Positions 36,227-46,246 of a DNA stretch of 64,000 nt are shown here, in pieces. Made by a program: the position numbers and the translations under genes. Source of the DNA: Sphingobacterium yanglingense (lineage in GTDB: Bacteria > Bacteroidota > Bacteroidia > Sphingobacteriales > Sphingobacteriaceae). The notes under the pieces are model-generated. The model worked only from the letters and a program-made list of their open reading frames with translations. It did not search any database and was not told the DNA's origin. Numbering within the stretch: position 1 is the first letter of the stretch; every line of letters starts with the position of its first letter. Location of the stretch: NCBI RefSeq assembly GCF_004363245.1, contig NZ_SNYV01000001.1, positions 91,449 through 155,448 of the forward strand, written 5' to 3'.

Positions 36227-38455
36227 ATGGAGAACCTTATCATTTACCTACCAGCAGCCCTTGCTGTGCTCGGTTTATTATTTATGCTATCCAAGTCAAG
36301 TTGGGTAAAAAAGCAAGATTCGGGTGAACACCGAATGCAAGCCATTTCAAAGAGCATTCAAGAGGGGGCAATGGCCTTTCTGAAAGCGGAGTATCGTATT
36401 CTTTTAATTTTTGTGATTATAGCTTCGCTCGCCCTATTTTTTGTTTCTACCTTGGTAGAGACTACCCATTGGATTATTGTAGTCGCTTTTGTGTTTGGTG
36501 CTTTCTTTTCGGCATTGGCCGGAAATATCGGCATGCGTATCGCGACTAGTGCGAATGTCCGCACTACACAGGCTGCCCGTAGTAGCCTGCCACAGGCTTT
36601 AAAAGTTTCCTTTTCGGGAGGGACTGTGATGGGGCTGGGGGTTGCTGGATTGGCTGTTTTGGGATTGAACATCTTCTTCCTGTTATTCGTCAAAATGTTT
36701 GTATCTGGAAATGGTAGCTTTTATAGCGAAATGACGGTAGTATTGGAGGCATTGGCAGGATTCTCATTAGGAGCAGAATCAATCGCTTTATTTGCGCGTG
36801 TTGGTGGAGGTATCTATACGAAGGCAGCCGATGTGGGCGCTGATTTGGTCGGTAAGGTCGAAGCAGGTATCCCTGAGGATGACCCGCGTAATCCAGCAAC
36901 AATAGCAGATAATGTAGGAGATAATGTGGGAGACGTGGCCGGAATGGGGGCCGATCTTTTTGGATCTTATGTAGCGACGGTGCTGGCTTCTATGGTATTA
37001 GGCAATTATGTGGTCAAAGATATGAGTGAAGCATCAGGAACAGTATATACGGATGCGTTTCAAGGAATGGGGCCGATTTTACTGCCTATTGTGATTGCCG
37101 GAGTCGGCATACTGGCTTCAATCATCGGTACATTCTTTGTGAAAGTATCGAGCAACGATGCTAAGGAAGCCCAAGTGCAGAAGGCGCTGAATATGGGCAA
37201 TTGGACCTCTATTATTCTGACAGTTGTGGCTTGTTTTTTCTTGATTCAGTACATGCTTCCGGAGGTGATAAAGATGAATTTTTTTGGTGAGGGCTTGAAA
37301 GATATACCTCGAATGAATATTTTCTATGCAACGTTGGTGGGGTTAGCTGTTGGAGGATTGATTTCTGCTTTTACGGAGTACTATACTGGATTGGGGAAGA
37401 AACCTGTTCTTAATATTGTGCAGAATTCATCAACGGGAGCGGGAACTAATATTATCGCTGGTCTAGCTACGGGGATGATATCGACCTTTTCGTCGGTCTT
37501 ATTATTTGCTTTTGCTATCTGGGGGTCTTATGCGCTAGCTGGATTCTATGGAGTCGCTATTGCAGCTTCTGCGATGATGGCTACTACAGCGATGCAACTT
37601 GCTATTGATGCCTTCGGTCCTATTGCTGACAATGCAGGGGGGATTGCCGAAATGAGCGAGTTGCCAAAAGAGGTCCGTCAACGTACCGATGTGCTGGATT
37701 CGGTCGGTAATACAACTGCGGCAGTAGGGAAAGGGTTTGCTATTGCTTCTGCAGCCTTGACTGCTCTTGCTTTATTTGCGGCCTATGTCACCTTTACGGG
37801 AATAGATGGTATCAATATCTTTAAGGCGGATGTGCTCGCGGCTCTCTTTATCGGTGGTATGGTACCTGTGGTGTTTTCGGCGTTAGCGATGCAATCTGTA
37901 GGTAAGGCAGCGATGGATATGGTCAACGAGGTACGTCGGCAGTTTCGTGAAATACCAGGGATATTGGAGGGGACAGGTAAGCCGGAGTATGATAAATGTG
38001 TGGAGATCTCGACCAAAGCAGCGCTACGCGAAATGATGTTGCCTGGGGCTTTAACTATTATCACCCCGATTCTGGTTGGTTTTATTATGGGACCTGAAGC
38101 ATTGGGTGCCTATATGGCAGGAGTGGCTGTGTCGGGCGTATTATGGGCTATATTTCAGAATAATGCTGGAGGAGCATGGGATAATGCGAAGAAGTCGTTT
38201 GAAGCAGGGGTAGAAATAAATGGTGAGATGACCTATAAGGGGTCGGAGGCACATAAAGCGGCTGTAACGGGAGATACAGTAGGAGATCCTTTTAAAGATA
38301 CATCGGGCCCCTCTATGAATATCTTAATCAAACTTACTTGTTTGGTAGGTTTGGTCATAGCACCAATACTCGGGGGGCACAGCCTGACATCGGCCAAGAA
38401 GGATAAGGAAGTGCCTAAAGAAAAGGTTGTCTCGATAGATATAAAAAATACATAA
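36227..38455 (+). CDS. hppA: Membrane-bound ion-pumping pyrophosphatase (K+-dependent type)
   Basis: The protein hydrolyses pyrophosphate and pumps H+ or Na+ across the inner membrane. The start at 36227 ([14 protein letters not shown]) is preferred over ATGs at 36161 and 36191 since it opens directly with the first membrane span; the protein is 742 residues with about 16 spans. The pyrophosphate site is visible as [19 protein letters not shown], and the family ending [21 protein letters not shown] is complete. The residue after GNTT is Ala ([12 protein letters not shown]), the mark of the K+-dependent subfamily. The pumped ion cannot be told reliably from reading alone. Confidence 0.93.
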   Translation: MENLIIYLPAALAVLGLLFMLSKSSWVKKQDSGEHRMQAISKSIQEGAMAFLKAEYRILLIFVIIASLALFFVSTLVETTHWIIVVAFVFGAFFSALAGNIGMRIATSANVRTTQAARSSLPQALKVSFSGGTVMGLGVAGLAVLGLNIFFLLFVKMFVSGNGSFYSEMTVVLEALAGFSLGAESIALFARVGGGIYTKAADVGADLVGKVEAGIPEDDPRNPATIADNVGDNVGDVAGMGADLFGSYVATVLASMVLGNYVVKDMSEASGTVYTDAFQGMGPILLPIVIAGVGILASIIGTFFVKVSSNDAKEAQVQKALNMGNWTSIILTVVACFFLIQYMLPEVIKMNFFGEGLKDIPRMNIFYATLVGLAVGGLISAFTEYYTGLGKKPVLNIVQNSSTGAGTNIIAGLATGMISTFSSVLLFAFAIWGSYALAGFYGVAIAASAMMATTAMQLAIDAFGPIADNAGGIAEMSELPKEVRQRTDVLDSVGNTTAAVGKGFAIASAALTALALFAAYVTFTGIDGINIFKADVLAALFIGGMVPVVFSALAMQSVGKAAMDMVNEVRRQFREIPGILEGTGKPEYDKCVEISTKAALREMMLPGALTIITPILVGFIMGPEALGAYMAGVAVSGVLWAIFQNNAGGAWDNAKKSFEAGVEINGEMTYKGSEAHKAAVTGDTVGDPFKDTSGPSMNILIKLTCLVGLVIAPILGGHSLTSAKKDKEVPKEKVVSIDIKNT

Positions 38456-38471
38456 CTTGAGTCTGTTTACT

Positions 38472-38512
38472 AAAAAGGGGCGCCAACTGTGTTTGTTGAG
38501 CGCCCCTTTTTT
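38472..38512. terminator. Bidirectional terminator between hppA and the alpha-2-macroglobulin gene
   Basis: AAAAAGGGGCGC (38472-38483) pairs with GCGCCCCTTTTT (38500-38511), extended by CAAC/GTTG with one bulged A. A-run and T-run on both sides support termination of both convergent genes. Confidence 0.9.
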
Positions 38513-38532
38513 GCGTCTATTATACAAGTGCG

Positions 38533-41500
38533 TTAAGGCACGATGACGAGTTGTATGTTCGCCGATCTCGCATTCACTGTCGGATCATACATGCATTCAA
38601 TACTACTGATCCCTGAGTTGAATATGCCGATATTGTTTGTTTTTATTTCATATTCAAACTCTCTTTTTCCTTTTCCTAGATGGTCAAAGAAATAGTTGGT
38701 CGAAGCATCTTTCATGCTGAAATAATACCCTTGCCACCAACGGTATCCCGAAGGTTGATAGATTGGCTCCACACCCGATGGGCGGCTGTCTTTTAGATGA
38801 ACGTATTGTAGTGGAGCATCATTTATAACAATGATCTTAACTTTGATACGCTCACCCAGTCTAGCCTCTTTGGTCTCTACCCAAGTCCCGTTGCGTTCTA
38901 CCAGGTATTGCTTCTGAACAGAGAGGGCATTGGTGTTCCGCTTCACTTCGGAAAGCGGAACAAAATACTGGTGATAGATCCCGCCGTATATCGTTCTATT
39001 GTTGTTGTTTTGAATAGCAAGCTGTTTGTCTTTTTCCAGTGCAGACCGATCGAAATCTAGTGATACTTGGCCCAATACGATATCTTTAGTGTCCGTCTGT
39101 TGGCGGTCAACAAGTACGTTTACCTTGTTATCCAAGCTAAAGTCATCGGGATTATTAGCGATTAGTAGCGCATAGATGGCATCTACCGTCATCCAGGTAC
39201 TGCTCCAATGGTTTACTTGTTTTTTATAGTATAACCATTGGGTTATGGCCTGAAGCTGAGAAGGGTCGTTTAGTTTGTAGGCTTCAACAAGGTACGACTG
39301 CATACTTACAGCATCATAAGCACGGTCGTTGCTCGGCCAGTACATTCCTCTGTCTTTATCATGGACGACCTCCTGACTAATTCTGTTCTTTAGTTCATTT
39401 GATTGTTTGGCGTTACCATACAATTGGTTGACTACCCATGCTTTGGCTGCTAAACCTGCCGATCCTTTGGCGGTCACTTCTGGGGCTTTTACCAACTTAT
39501 TGGTGAGCTGTTGGATGCTGTTGCCCTGAGGCTTGAAATAACTTGTCCAGTAATGGCGGGCATAGAGGTAACTCAGAGCGAGCTCTATAGATGCCTTTGG
39601 ATTAAAGATACTACTGTCCTGGTCTAGGTACTGGGTGAGATTTTCCATTGCATCTAGCATGTCCGAATCCACTAGACTATGGTCGAGGTGGAGCACTTTA
39701 CCCACGATTTCGAGCATGCGTATAGAGATACGACTATCTACTTTTCCTCCTTGAAGCCAGCTGAACCCTCCTTCGTCAATTTGGTTCTGCAGTATCTTTT
39801 TTTCTACGGAGTTAATTTCCCCTTGGATGTCGCTATTGAAAAGGCTAGCAATAGCTGCTAATTTTTCTTTTTCACTTTTTATAGCTCGTAACCATGGCAT
39901 TTCCTCTTGTTTCAATTCGCTTAGACTACTGTTTTCTTCGAGTTTGCTTTTGCTTTGATCCTTGTCTAGTGTTTTGAAGTAAGTGGCAATTTCTGGATAG
40001 TTCTTCTCCATATATTGTACCATCTTCAGACCAAACCACTTGCTACCACTCTGTTCGGTGGATTCGTAAGGATAGTTCTTCAGATAGTCTAGTGTTGCGA
40101 TAATTTCTAGAATAGGATTACGCTGTATTTGTACTTTAGCATGTAGATTGTCTTTTCTAGCGCTGTTTAGGTCGTAATCTTTAGATTCTCTAGGCTTCAG
40201 TATTATCTTTTCCGTATCCGAAATTAATACCTTATTGGAAAGTATCGGTAATTCTGCAATTTCACCATCAGAAAATGAATCCGTAGCGGCTACGATTTTA
40301 ATCTGTACTGTAGGTATATGTGCCGGTACTTTAAGTTTCCATTCGACAATGCTATTGCTTGTGGCAGGTACTTCGAAAGCCGTCATGCTATTTCCTGCCA
40401 AAAATAGATTGGTAATGTTTGTATCGTTTTCTGGGTTAAGTATTTCAATCCGTGCATTGCCTTTCAATGCTTGCTTACTTATATTCTGTACCTGTGCTTT
40501 CAATGTGATTTCATCTCCCTCTCTGAAATACCGAGGTAGATTAGGACGTACCATCAGCTGTTTCTGTGTTTGGCTGATGAATGTCGCGTCGCCGGATGTA
40601 AGATCTTTGCGGTGCGCAAATAAGAGCAGTTTCCATTTCGTGAGTGCTTCGGGACTGTCAAATTCGAAGTTGATATTGCCCTCTGCGTCGGTGTACAACG
40701 TCGGGAAGAAAAATGCAGTCTCCTGTAAGTTGGTGCGTGTCTGCGCTTGGTCCAACAGATCTTGTTTCTTTTTACCTTCTTTAGTTGTAACAAGAATGAC
40801 CCCATTTGCAGCTTTGGAACCATATAGAGCTACTGCCGCAGCATCTTTGAGTACTTCTAATTTTTCAATCTGATCTGCTGAGAAATTTTCAAGCACAAAG
40901 CCGTCGATGATTTCCCCATCTACAACGTATAGTGGAGTTGATTGTCCTGGGCTGGCTGCTCCTCGTATACGCAGATTCTCCACTTCAGCCCGTAGTTTAG
41001 GATCTCTTAACTCATCATACATAGCTACGCTTTCAAATACCCCTTCAACACCTTTTGTTGATCCAGTAGCAACGCCAGATACCATCTTTTTTTGCCTGCC
41101 TCCGACAGTGACGATAACTTCATCTAGTGAGTTGAAATCGTTAAAAAACTGTTGGTTGTTTAGGAGTCCACCAGTGAATAGGCCATAGGTATAAATAGGA
41201 GATAGTCCATTTCCTAAGGTCGGTAGCCTATTGTCTTTATAGAATGTTGAGTTGGAATAATCGTCTTTGTAGAAGCCGTTAATGAGGTAATAATACTGGA
41301 TATTATCAAAATAAGGGGTATTCAGTGGTAATGACGAAGGGAAGGTGTTGTTGGCAAATACATCCAAGGCGCTGTCGTACATCGTAGCCAACACCTCTGC
41401 TTCGGATACTGGTAGATCTTTCTGCGCGATACTGAAACTCCACTTTTCCTTTTGGCCAGGGGTGATTTTATCTCTAAATGTTTTAGCAGTAATTCGTAAG

Positions 41501-44500
41501 AGTTTATCCTGTCGGAGCACTGGTATAGCTGTCGATGTGATAGCCAACTTATTGTTCACGACTAATAAGGCTGTAAAAGAGATATTGGGCGATACCTGTT
41601 CTTTTTCTAGCGTGAAGGTGTAGGTCGCTTGACCATTTTTTATAGCCAACAGTTGGGTTGGCTTTTTTGATGCTCCAAGGGAACTGAATAAATAGAGGTA
41701 TTTGGCATTTTTCTCATCCGTTTGATAGGTGATGGTGACTTTGTCCCCAATGCTATAGTTTGTCTTGTCGGTATTGGCTATCAAGAACTCGTTATTGCTG
41801 ACTTTTTTAGTGACTGCATCGTACAGCTGTACGTAATTGGTCGCTCTTATGGTGTCTCCATCTTGTATGCTGATGGCTTCGATCATATAGCGCCCTTTGG
41901 CAAATAGATTGGAGTCTATCTGGACCAAACCGGTGTCGCGTGTGTCGAAGTCGTAGGACGCGAGCAATTCTTTTTGTGGTTCTTTTTGTAATAGGCTCCG
42001 ATCAAATGTTGTTGGAAAATATCTTTCGTATTCCTCAATGCTCAAGAGATGGCATTCGAGGTTGCCGAATATCTGGCTACTTTCTCTGGTCATGACTGTC
42101 GTTGGTTGACTCAAACGGTATATATTGACCTTACCAGAAAACAGAAGTGGTTGGTGATTTTGATTGGTGGTCTTAATGGTCAAATTTTTCCATTTTTTCT
42201 CCTCCATTCGGCTGCTGGTCTGGATTTGAATCTGCCATGGGCGAGTAGAGAAACTGTACTGCCCGCCTGCGGCTTGCATCTCACCGCTCTGACTGGTTAC
42301 TTCGGCATTATATTGTAGGTAGAAATTATCCAAACCTTTAAAAGTAGAATCCATTAGAGCCACCTTAAAGGCAAACTTCCCTTCTGCATCAGTGGTCATG
42401 GTGGTGTCTATATAAGTAACATATTGGCGGTGCTTGTTACTATAGAATGTGATGTTGTATTTTACTGTTGCATCCGGCAATGCTGCTCCAGATAGCATTT
42501 CTACAGAACCTGTAAATACGGCTGTATCTCGGAGTGTATAAGTCTCTTTGTTCGTATCAAACGTTACTTTGAAAGTCGGTCTTTTGTACTCCTCGACCTG
42601 GAAATAATGGGAGCCTTGCTCTTTGCCCTTATGTAGAGCTACGATTCTGAATGACCCTGTCAATGTCTTGTTGGGCAAAATAAAACTCCCATTTATCGAA
42701 CCATAAGCATTGCTGCTCAGGGTCAAAGAGTCTATTTTCTGATAATTGGCATCGTGAAGATAAATCTTTAGCTCTTCTTTTTCCATCACTTTGCCCAATA
42801 GCGCGTGACTATTGTACAAGATGCTTTTAAAGTAAACGCGTTGTCCCGGTCTGTAGATAGCCCTATCTGTCAGCGTCTGTATCGAAATTTGATTACTTTC
42901 GTCCGGTTGCGGTCTATTGTAAACATGACGGCCTATGGTTTTTAATCTACTGAGGTCGATCAATTGATTTTCCTGTGGGAGATAGAGCAGGTAATCACCA
43001 AATTCTCGTTGCTGTTTAGAAGCATACGAAAACTCACCTTTTGTATCGGTGCGTAGTCCCTGAACCAGATCTAGGGTATTGTAACGGTTCAGTTCATATA
43101 ACTGTATTTTTTGATCAGTATAAGGCTTGCCCGACATTCGGTCTAGTAATAGTCCTTTAAATAAGGTACTATTGTCATCGGCTTTATCTTGACTGGCCGA
43201 AATAAAAAGGTCGGAAATGATAATTTGCTGATTTACGACTTCGAGATACAGGCCATCATCTTTAAAGTCCTTGTTGTTGGATACTAGAACCGTGTAATTG
43301 CCAAATGGAAGCGGGTTCAATTTGTACAGGGTACTATGGCTTTGATAGTCTGTAAAGGACTTCAACGACAGTGACTCCTCATATACAAGTTTTGCATCTA
43401 AGCTCGTCTGATGGGTCAGTGAATCATATTTAACATCGAAAGTTCGATACGATTTTAGCGTATTGCTGGTGTTGTAGACGCGGATGTAGAGACTGTCTGC
43501 ATTTGAGGTACTGATTCTAATTGGTGTATATTGATTGGCAGGAGCAAATGATTTGGCGGTAAGTTGGATGTTAACCTGTTTGATTACTTTTAAAAGGTTC
43601 TTTGCTTCGTCAATCCAAGGCGACTCGGGATATTCTGTTAAGGCTTGATTAACGTATTTTAAAGCTTCCTTTTTGTTATTCCGACTATTGTAGATTCCAG
43701 CTACTTGAGCTAATAGGTAAGCATTGTAATCGCTTTTGTTTTTTGCAATAATGTCCAAATAGTTGGTTGTTGTCTCAAGGGCCGTACCATAGGCATAGGA
43801 ATTACCCTGTTTCAGCGAATGCACATAAGACGTCGCATTGGCGTATCCCTTACTTTGATTGATCGCAATAATGTTTTGTTTTAACTTATTTACTTTGTCT
43901 TCATTGTCCCGCTGATAGGTGGCGAGAAAATCGATGTATTGGTACGCTAAAAAATGATATAAGGTAGGGGATAACGATACGTTTTGGATGGAGACAAATA
44001 GGTCCCCCCATTTTTCTAAAGGAGCTTGGAGTAAAGACTCTTTTGGTTCAAGAGAAAGGTTGAATAAGGAATCGATGTGTTTTATTTTTTGTTTGCTGTC
44101 GCTCGCAATAAAGTCATTGTCTGTGTCGCTGAGGTATCGGTTTATATTAGAGGCAAGAAATAGCGCGTAAAAATTATTCAGTATTGCTTTTTCTACTGCG
44201 GATGCCTGCTTGATCTGCTGCTGAAAATATTTCTCGATTTCGACAAACGAGCTGTCATTGGTACGATTGACCTTCTTTGTCTGGCCTTCGGCAACAATAG
44301 CGCGTATCCATTCTGCTGAATTGTCCTTGCGGCGGGCTTCGGCCTTAATGTCTGCGAGGACGGGCAGCATTTGCTCATAGTTCCTGATGGAGATAAGTCG
44401 TTCTATTTCTTTCCATTTAGGGGATGGAGTAGAAGTGGTCTGTGCTACTCCTATAAAAGGCAGTAGGCAGATAAATAATAAGTAAAAGTACGCTTTGATC

Positions 44501-44511
44501 AGTCGCTTCAT
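38533..44511 (-). CDS. Alpha-2-macroglobulin family protein with inserted SusC-like TonB plug domain; thioester Cys replaced by Ser
   Basis: This 1992-residue exported protein has a signal peptide (about 1-23, cut after VAQ), a helical N-terminal region with a tetratricopeptide-like segment (about 240-310), macroglobulin domains including MG2 (about 550-645, beginning IYRPGQRVYF), and the A2M domain (from about 1255). Between them, residues about 1130-1245 are a TonB-receptor plug of SusC type: DEVIVTVGG, LRIRGAASPG, LYVVDGEI, LEVLKDAAAVALYG and GVILVTTKEGKK. The thioester motif, expected as CxEQ, reads YPYESTEQ with Ser1484 (codon at 40060-40062). The alpha-alpha thioester domain (about 1450-1780) is otherwise present. 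Macroglobulins trap proteases; a covalent trap is not possible without the cysteine. The gene stands alone between hppA and a pentapeptide-repeat gene. Confidence 0.9.
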   Translation of the reverse strand: MKRLIKAYFYLLFICLLPFIGVAQTTSTPSPKWKEIERLISIRNYEQMLPVLADIKAEARRKDNSAEWIRAIVAEGQTKKVNRTNDSSFVEIEKYFQQQIKQASAVEKAILNNFYALFLASNINRYLSDTDNDFIASDSKQKIKHIDSLFNLSLEPKESLLQAPLEKWGDLFVSIQNVSLSPTLYHFLAYQYIDFLATYQRDNEDKVNKLKQNIIAINQSKGYANATSYVHSLKQGNSYAYGTALETTTNYLDIIAKNKSDYNAYLLAQVAGIYNSRNNKKEALKYVNQALTEYPESPWIDEAKNLLKVIKQVNIQLTAKSFAPANQYTPIRISTSNADSLYIRVYNTSNTLKSYRTFDVKYDSLTHQTSLDAKLVYEESLSLKSFTDYQSHSTLYKLNPLPFGNYTVLVSNNKDFKDDGLYLEVVNQQIIISDLFISASQDKADDNSTLFKGLLLDRMSGKPYTDQKIQLYELNRYNTLDLVQGLRTDTKGEFSYASKQQREFGDYLLYLPQENQLIDLSRLKTIGRHVYNRPQPDESNQISIQTLTDRAIYRPGQRVYFKSILYNSHALLGKVMEKEELKIYLHDANYQKIDSLTLSSNAYGSINGSFILPNKTLTGSFRIVALHKGKEQGSHYFQVEEYKRPTFKVTFDTNKETYTLRDTAVFTGSVEMLSGAALPDATVKYNITFYSNKHRQYVTYIDTTMTTDAEGKFAFKVALMDSTFKGLDNFYLQYNAEVTSQSGEMQAAGGQYSFSTRPWQIQIQTSSRMEEKKWKNLTIKTTNQNHQPLLFSGKVNIYRLSQPTTVMTRESSQIFGNLECHLLSIEEYERYFPTTFDRSLLQKEPQKELLASYDFDTRDTGLVQIDSNLFAKGRYMIEAISIQDGDTIRATNYVQLYDAVTKKVSNNEFLIANTDKTNYSIGDKVTITYQTDEKNAKYLYLFSSLGASKKPTQLLAIKNGQATYTFTLEKEQVSPNISFTALLVVNNKLAITSTAIPVLRQDKLLRITAKTFRDKITPGQKEKWSFSIAQKDLPVSEAEVLATMYDSALDVFANNTFPSSLPLNTPYFDNIQYYYLINGFYKDDYSNSTFYKDNRLPTLGNGLSPIYTYGLFTGGLLNNQQFFNDFNSLDEVIVTVGGRQKKMVSGVATGSTKGVEGVFESVAMYDELRDPKLRAEVENLRIRGAASPGQSTPLYVVDGEIIDGFVLENFSADQIEKLEVLKDAAAVALYGSKAANGVILVTTKEGKKKQDLLDQAQTRTNLQETAFFFPTLYTDAEGNINFEFDSPEALTKWKLLLFAHRKDLTSGDATFISQTQKQLMVRPNLPRYFREGDEITLKAQVQNISKQALKGNARIEILNPENDTNITNLFLAGNSMTAFEVPATSNSIVEWKLKVPAHIPTVQIKIVAATDSFSDGEIAELPILSNKVLISDTEKIILKPRESKDYDLNSARKDNLHAKVQIQRNPILEIIATLDYLKNYPYESTEQSGSKWFGLKMVQYMEKNYPEIATYFKTLDKDQSKSKLEENSSLSELKQEEMPWLRAIKSEKEKLAAIASLFNSDIQGEINSVEKKILQNQIDEGGFSWLQGGKVDSRISIRMLEIVGKVLHLDHSLVDSDMLDAMENLTQYLDQDSSIFNPKASIELALSYLYARHYWTSYFKPQGNSIQQLTNKLVKAPEVTAKGSAGLAAKAWVVNQLYGNAKQSNELKNRISQEVVHDKDRGMYWPSNDRAYDAVSMQSYLVEAYKLNDPSQLQAITQWLYYKKQVNHWSSTWMTVDAIYALLIANNPDDFSLDNKVNVLVDRQQTDTKDIVLGQVSLDFDRSALEKDKQLAIQNNNNRTIYGGIYHQYFVPLSEVKRNTNALSVQKQYLVERNGTWVETKEARLGERIKVKIIVINDAPLQYVHLKDSRPSGVEPIYQPSGYRWWQGYYFSMKDASTNYFFDHLGKGKREFEYEIKTNNIGIFNSGISSIECMYDPTVNARSANIQLVIVP

Positions 44512-44700
44512 ATATAATGAGATTGTATTTACTAAAAAATAACTACGTTTTGTAGAATGGATGCACTAACAGCCGTAGTTCCATAAATGGAGTGTAAAAT
44601 TATGCACTCAAGTTACGGCTTTTTGAAAAACAAGTGAAATAATTCCTACCTTAAGCAGGGAATCACAGACCTTGATTAGGTTTTGAAAATTGGATAGAAT

Positions 44701-45282
44701 ATGAGTGCAGAAATTATTACGCATACCGATAAAACCTTTCAACAGGTCGATTATTCAGAGAAGGAACTCCGTAATAGGGAGTTTGTCCGTTGCCATTTTG
44801 TAGGCTGTGATTTTTCTAAGAGTGATTTAAGAACCAATGATTTTGAAGAATGTACGTTTGAAACCTGCAACCTATCTATGGCCAATTTGCGAGGTGTGGG
44901 ACTGCGCAATGTTATTTTCAAGGATTGCAAGATTATGGGGGTAGATTTCTCTTCGCTCAACAAGTTTATGTTCTCTTTTTCTTTTGAAAAATGCCAGCTT
45001 GACTATTCTATATTTTATGGTGCAAATCTAAAAAAGATGCGGTTTTTGAAGTGTTCCTTACGTGAAGTGGATTTTAGTGAGTCAGACTTATCTGCAAGTG
45101 TTTTTATAGAGTGCGACTTATTAGGAGCTACTTTTATAGGAACAAACATCGAAAAGGTCGATTTCAGAACATCTGCAAATCTGATTCTCGATCTGGAGCT
45201 CAATAAGGTGAAAAAAGCAAAGTTCACCATCTATCAATTGGAACTCTTATTATTAAAGTATGATTTAACAATAGAAAGCTAA
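44701..45282 (+). CDS. Pentapeptide-repeat protein
   Basis: The 193-residue protein is made of tandem five-residue units A(D/N)LXX from about residue 15 to 165 (for example FVRCHFVGCDFSKSDLR, YGANLKKMRF, FSESDLSASVF), which fold as a right-handed quadrilateral beta-helix. It has no signal peptide. Some members (Qnr, MfpA, McbG) mimic DNA and protect gyrase; others have unknown roles. The family is clear, but nothing here shows a gyrase role: length is somewhat below Qnr and the dimerisation end is not obvious. It is convergent with the LysR gene with 5 bases between them. Confidence 0.88.
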   Translation: MSAEIITHTDKTFQQVDYSEKELRNREFVRCHFVGCDFSKSDLRTNDFEECTFETCNLSMANLRGVGLRNVIFKDCKIMGVDFSSLNKFMFSFSFEKCQLDYSIFYGANLKKMRFLKCSLREVDFSESDLSASVFIECDLLGATFIGTNIEKVDFRTSANLILDLELNKVKKAKFTIYQLELLLLKYDLTIES

Positions 45283-45287
45283 GCGAA

Positions 45288-46187
45288 TTAAATCAAATTT
45301 AGTAATTCTTTGACCTCTTCAAGTAATGTTGGTACGCCAGGGTTACGGTTCTCTTGATTCCAGACTAGACTAAGGGTGGTGCGCTGCCGTATATGTTCGA
45401 GTTCGATAAAATCAACATCTGTACTGTAACCGTTTTTTAATGAAGAGGGAACAATCGCTACGCCAAGTCCTTGAGATACTAGATTGAATATACTCAGGGC
45501 ATTGACTGTACGCAGGGTGACATGAGGTACAAAATCGTGGTCTCGAAATATACTCATGACCAGATCATAGTAGGAAATACTATAAGCTTTTGAAAACAGG
45601 ATGAAAGGTTCATCTTTGAAGTCTGTCAGCTGAAGATTGTGCTTTGATTTGAGTGGGTGATTCTTTGGGATGACAAGTGCGAAGTGTTCGGTCAGGATAG
45701 GTAATGATTTTATGTGGGGAGGTGTACCATCGATACGCACAAAACCAAAATCCAATTCATTGCGCCCTAGCATCTCGAGTTGCATCTCATTGCTGAGTTC
45801 ATTGAGGGTGATGTCGATCAAAGGCTGTTTTTGCTTTAGTGAAGCCAATAGTTTGGGCAGCATCGTCTGTACTGCAGAACCAATAAATCCTAATTTGAGC
45901 GATGTTATCTTTCCTTCGGCAATCTTTTCAATCTGTGTTTGGATATTGCTGAGCTGGCTGAACAATAGTTCGACTTCTTGTAAAAGGTATTTGCCGGCCT
46001 CAGTCAATTGCACGGCACGCTTACTTCGTTCAAAGAGTGTAGTCCTATAGATACTTTCCATCTGTTTAATCTGTCTACTCAGTCCAGGCTGGGAGATGAA
46101 AAGCCGATCTGCAGCTTTACGAAAATGAAGTTCTTCGGCCAGAACTCTGAAGTAATGGAGGTGTCGAAGCTCTATTTGATAATTCAT
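45288..46187 (-). CDS. LysR-family transcriptional regulator, likely of the hut operon
   Basis: The 299-residue protein has the N-terminal winged helix-turn-helix (about 5-65, LRHLHYFRVLAEELHFRKAADRLFISQPGLSRQIKQME) and the C-terminal effector-binding domain of LysR regulators. Divergent orientation from hutH with a 78-base shared promoter region, two back-to-back -7 boxes and a small palindrome suggests that it controls hut and itself. In proteobacteria hut is usually controlled by the GntR-type HutC, so a LysR regulator here would be a different arrangement. The inducer (histidine or urocanate) is inference. Confidence 0.9.
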   Translation of the reverse strand: MNYQIELRHLHYFRVLAEELHFRKAADRLFISQPGLSRQIKQMESIYRTTLFERSKRAVQLTEAGKYLLQEVELLFSQLSNIQTQIEKIAEGKITSLKLGFIGSAVQTMLPKLLASLKQKQPLIDITLNELSNEMQLEMLGRNELDFGFVRIDGTPPHIKSLPILTEHFALVIPKNHPLKSKHNLQLTDFKDEPFILFSKAYSISYYDLVMSIFRDHDFVPHVTLRTVNALSIFNLVSQGLGVAIVPSSLKNGYSTDVDFIELEHIRQRTTLSLVWNQENRNPGVPTLLEEVKELLNLI

Positions 46188-46209
46188 AGTTATTAATAGT
46201 TGACTTAAA

Positions 46210-46220
46210 TGGTATTACCA
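46210..46220. promoter_or_regulatory. Candidate operator TGGTATTACCA in the lysR-hutH region
   Basis: TGGTA-T-TACCA is a perfect 5-bp inverted repeat around one base. It lies just downstream of the lysR-side -7 box (46226-46233), near that gene's transcription start, and roughly at the -33 position for hutH (-7 box 46239-46246). Such a position fits a LysR protein that represses itself and acts on hutH. Confidence 0.5.
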
Positions 46221-46225
46221 GTTAT

Positions 46226-46246
46226 CAAATATACCTGTTAAATTTG
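46226..46246. promoter_or_regulatory. Back-to-back -7 boxes of lysR (reverse) and hutH (forward)
   Basis: 46226-46233 reads TATATTTG on the reverse strand and 46239-46246 reads TAAATTTG on the forward strand; both match TAnnTTTG. They are 5 bases apart. Neither has a clear TTG at the -33 position, as is common for activator-dependent promoters. Confidence 0.55.

Noticed and set aside
38533..44511. Macroglobulin-plug fusion as an assembly or frameshift artefact
   Set aside because: The frame stays open across nearly 6 kb with uniform composition, and the plug is complete at both ends between recognisable macroglobulin regions. Read data would still be useful.
44571..44620. Inverted repeat AGCCGTA / TACGGCT followed by T-run between the macroglobulin and pentapeptide genes
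   Set aside because: Only 7 bp with a 36-base loop and no gene upstream on that strand to terminate.
45283..45310. AT-only hairpin between the pentapeptide and LysR genes
   Set aside because: Stem is short and weak (A/T pairs with mismatches); no support for termination.
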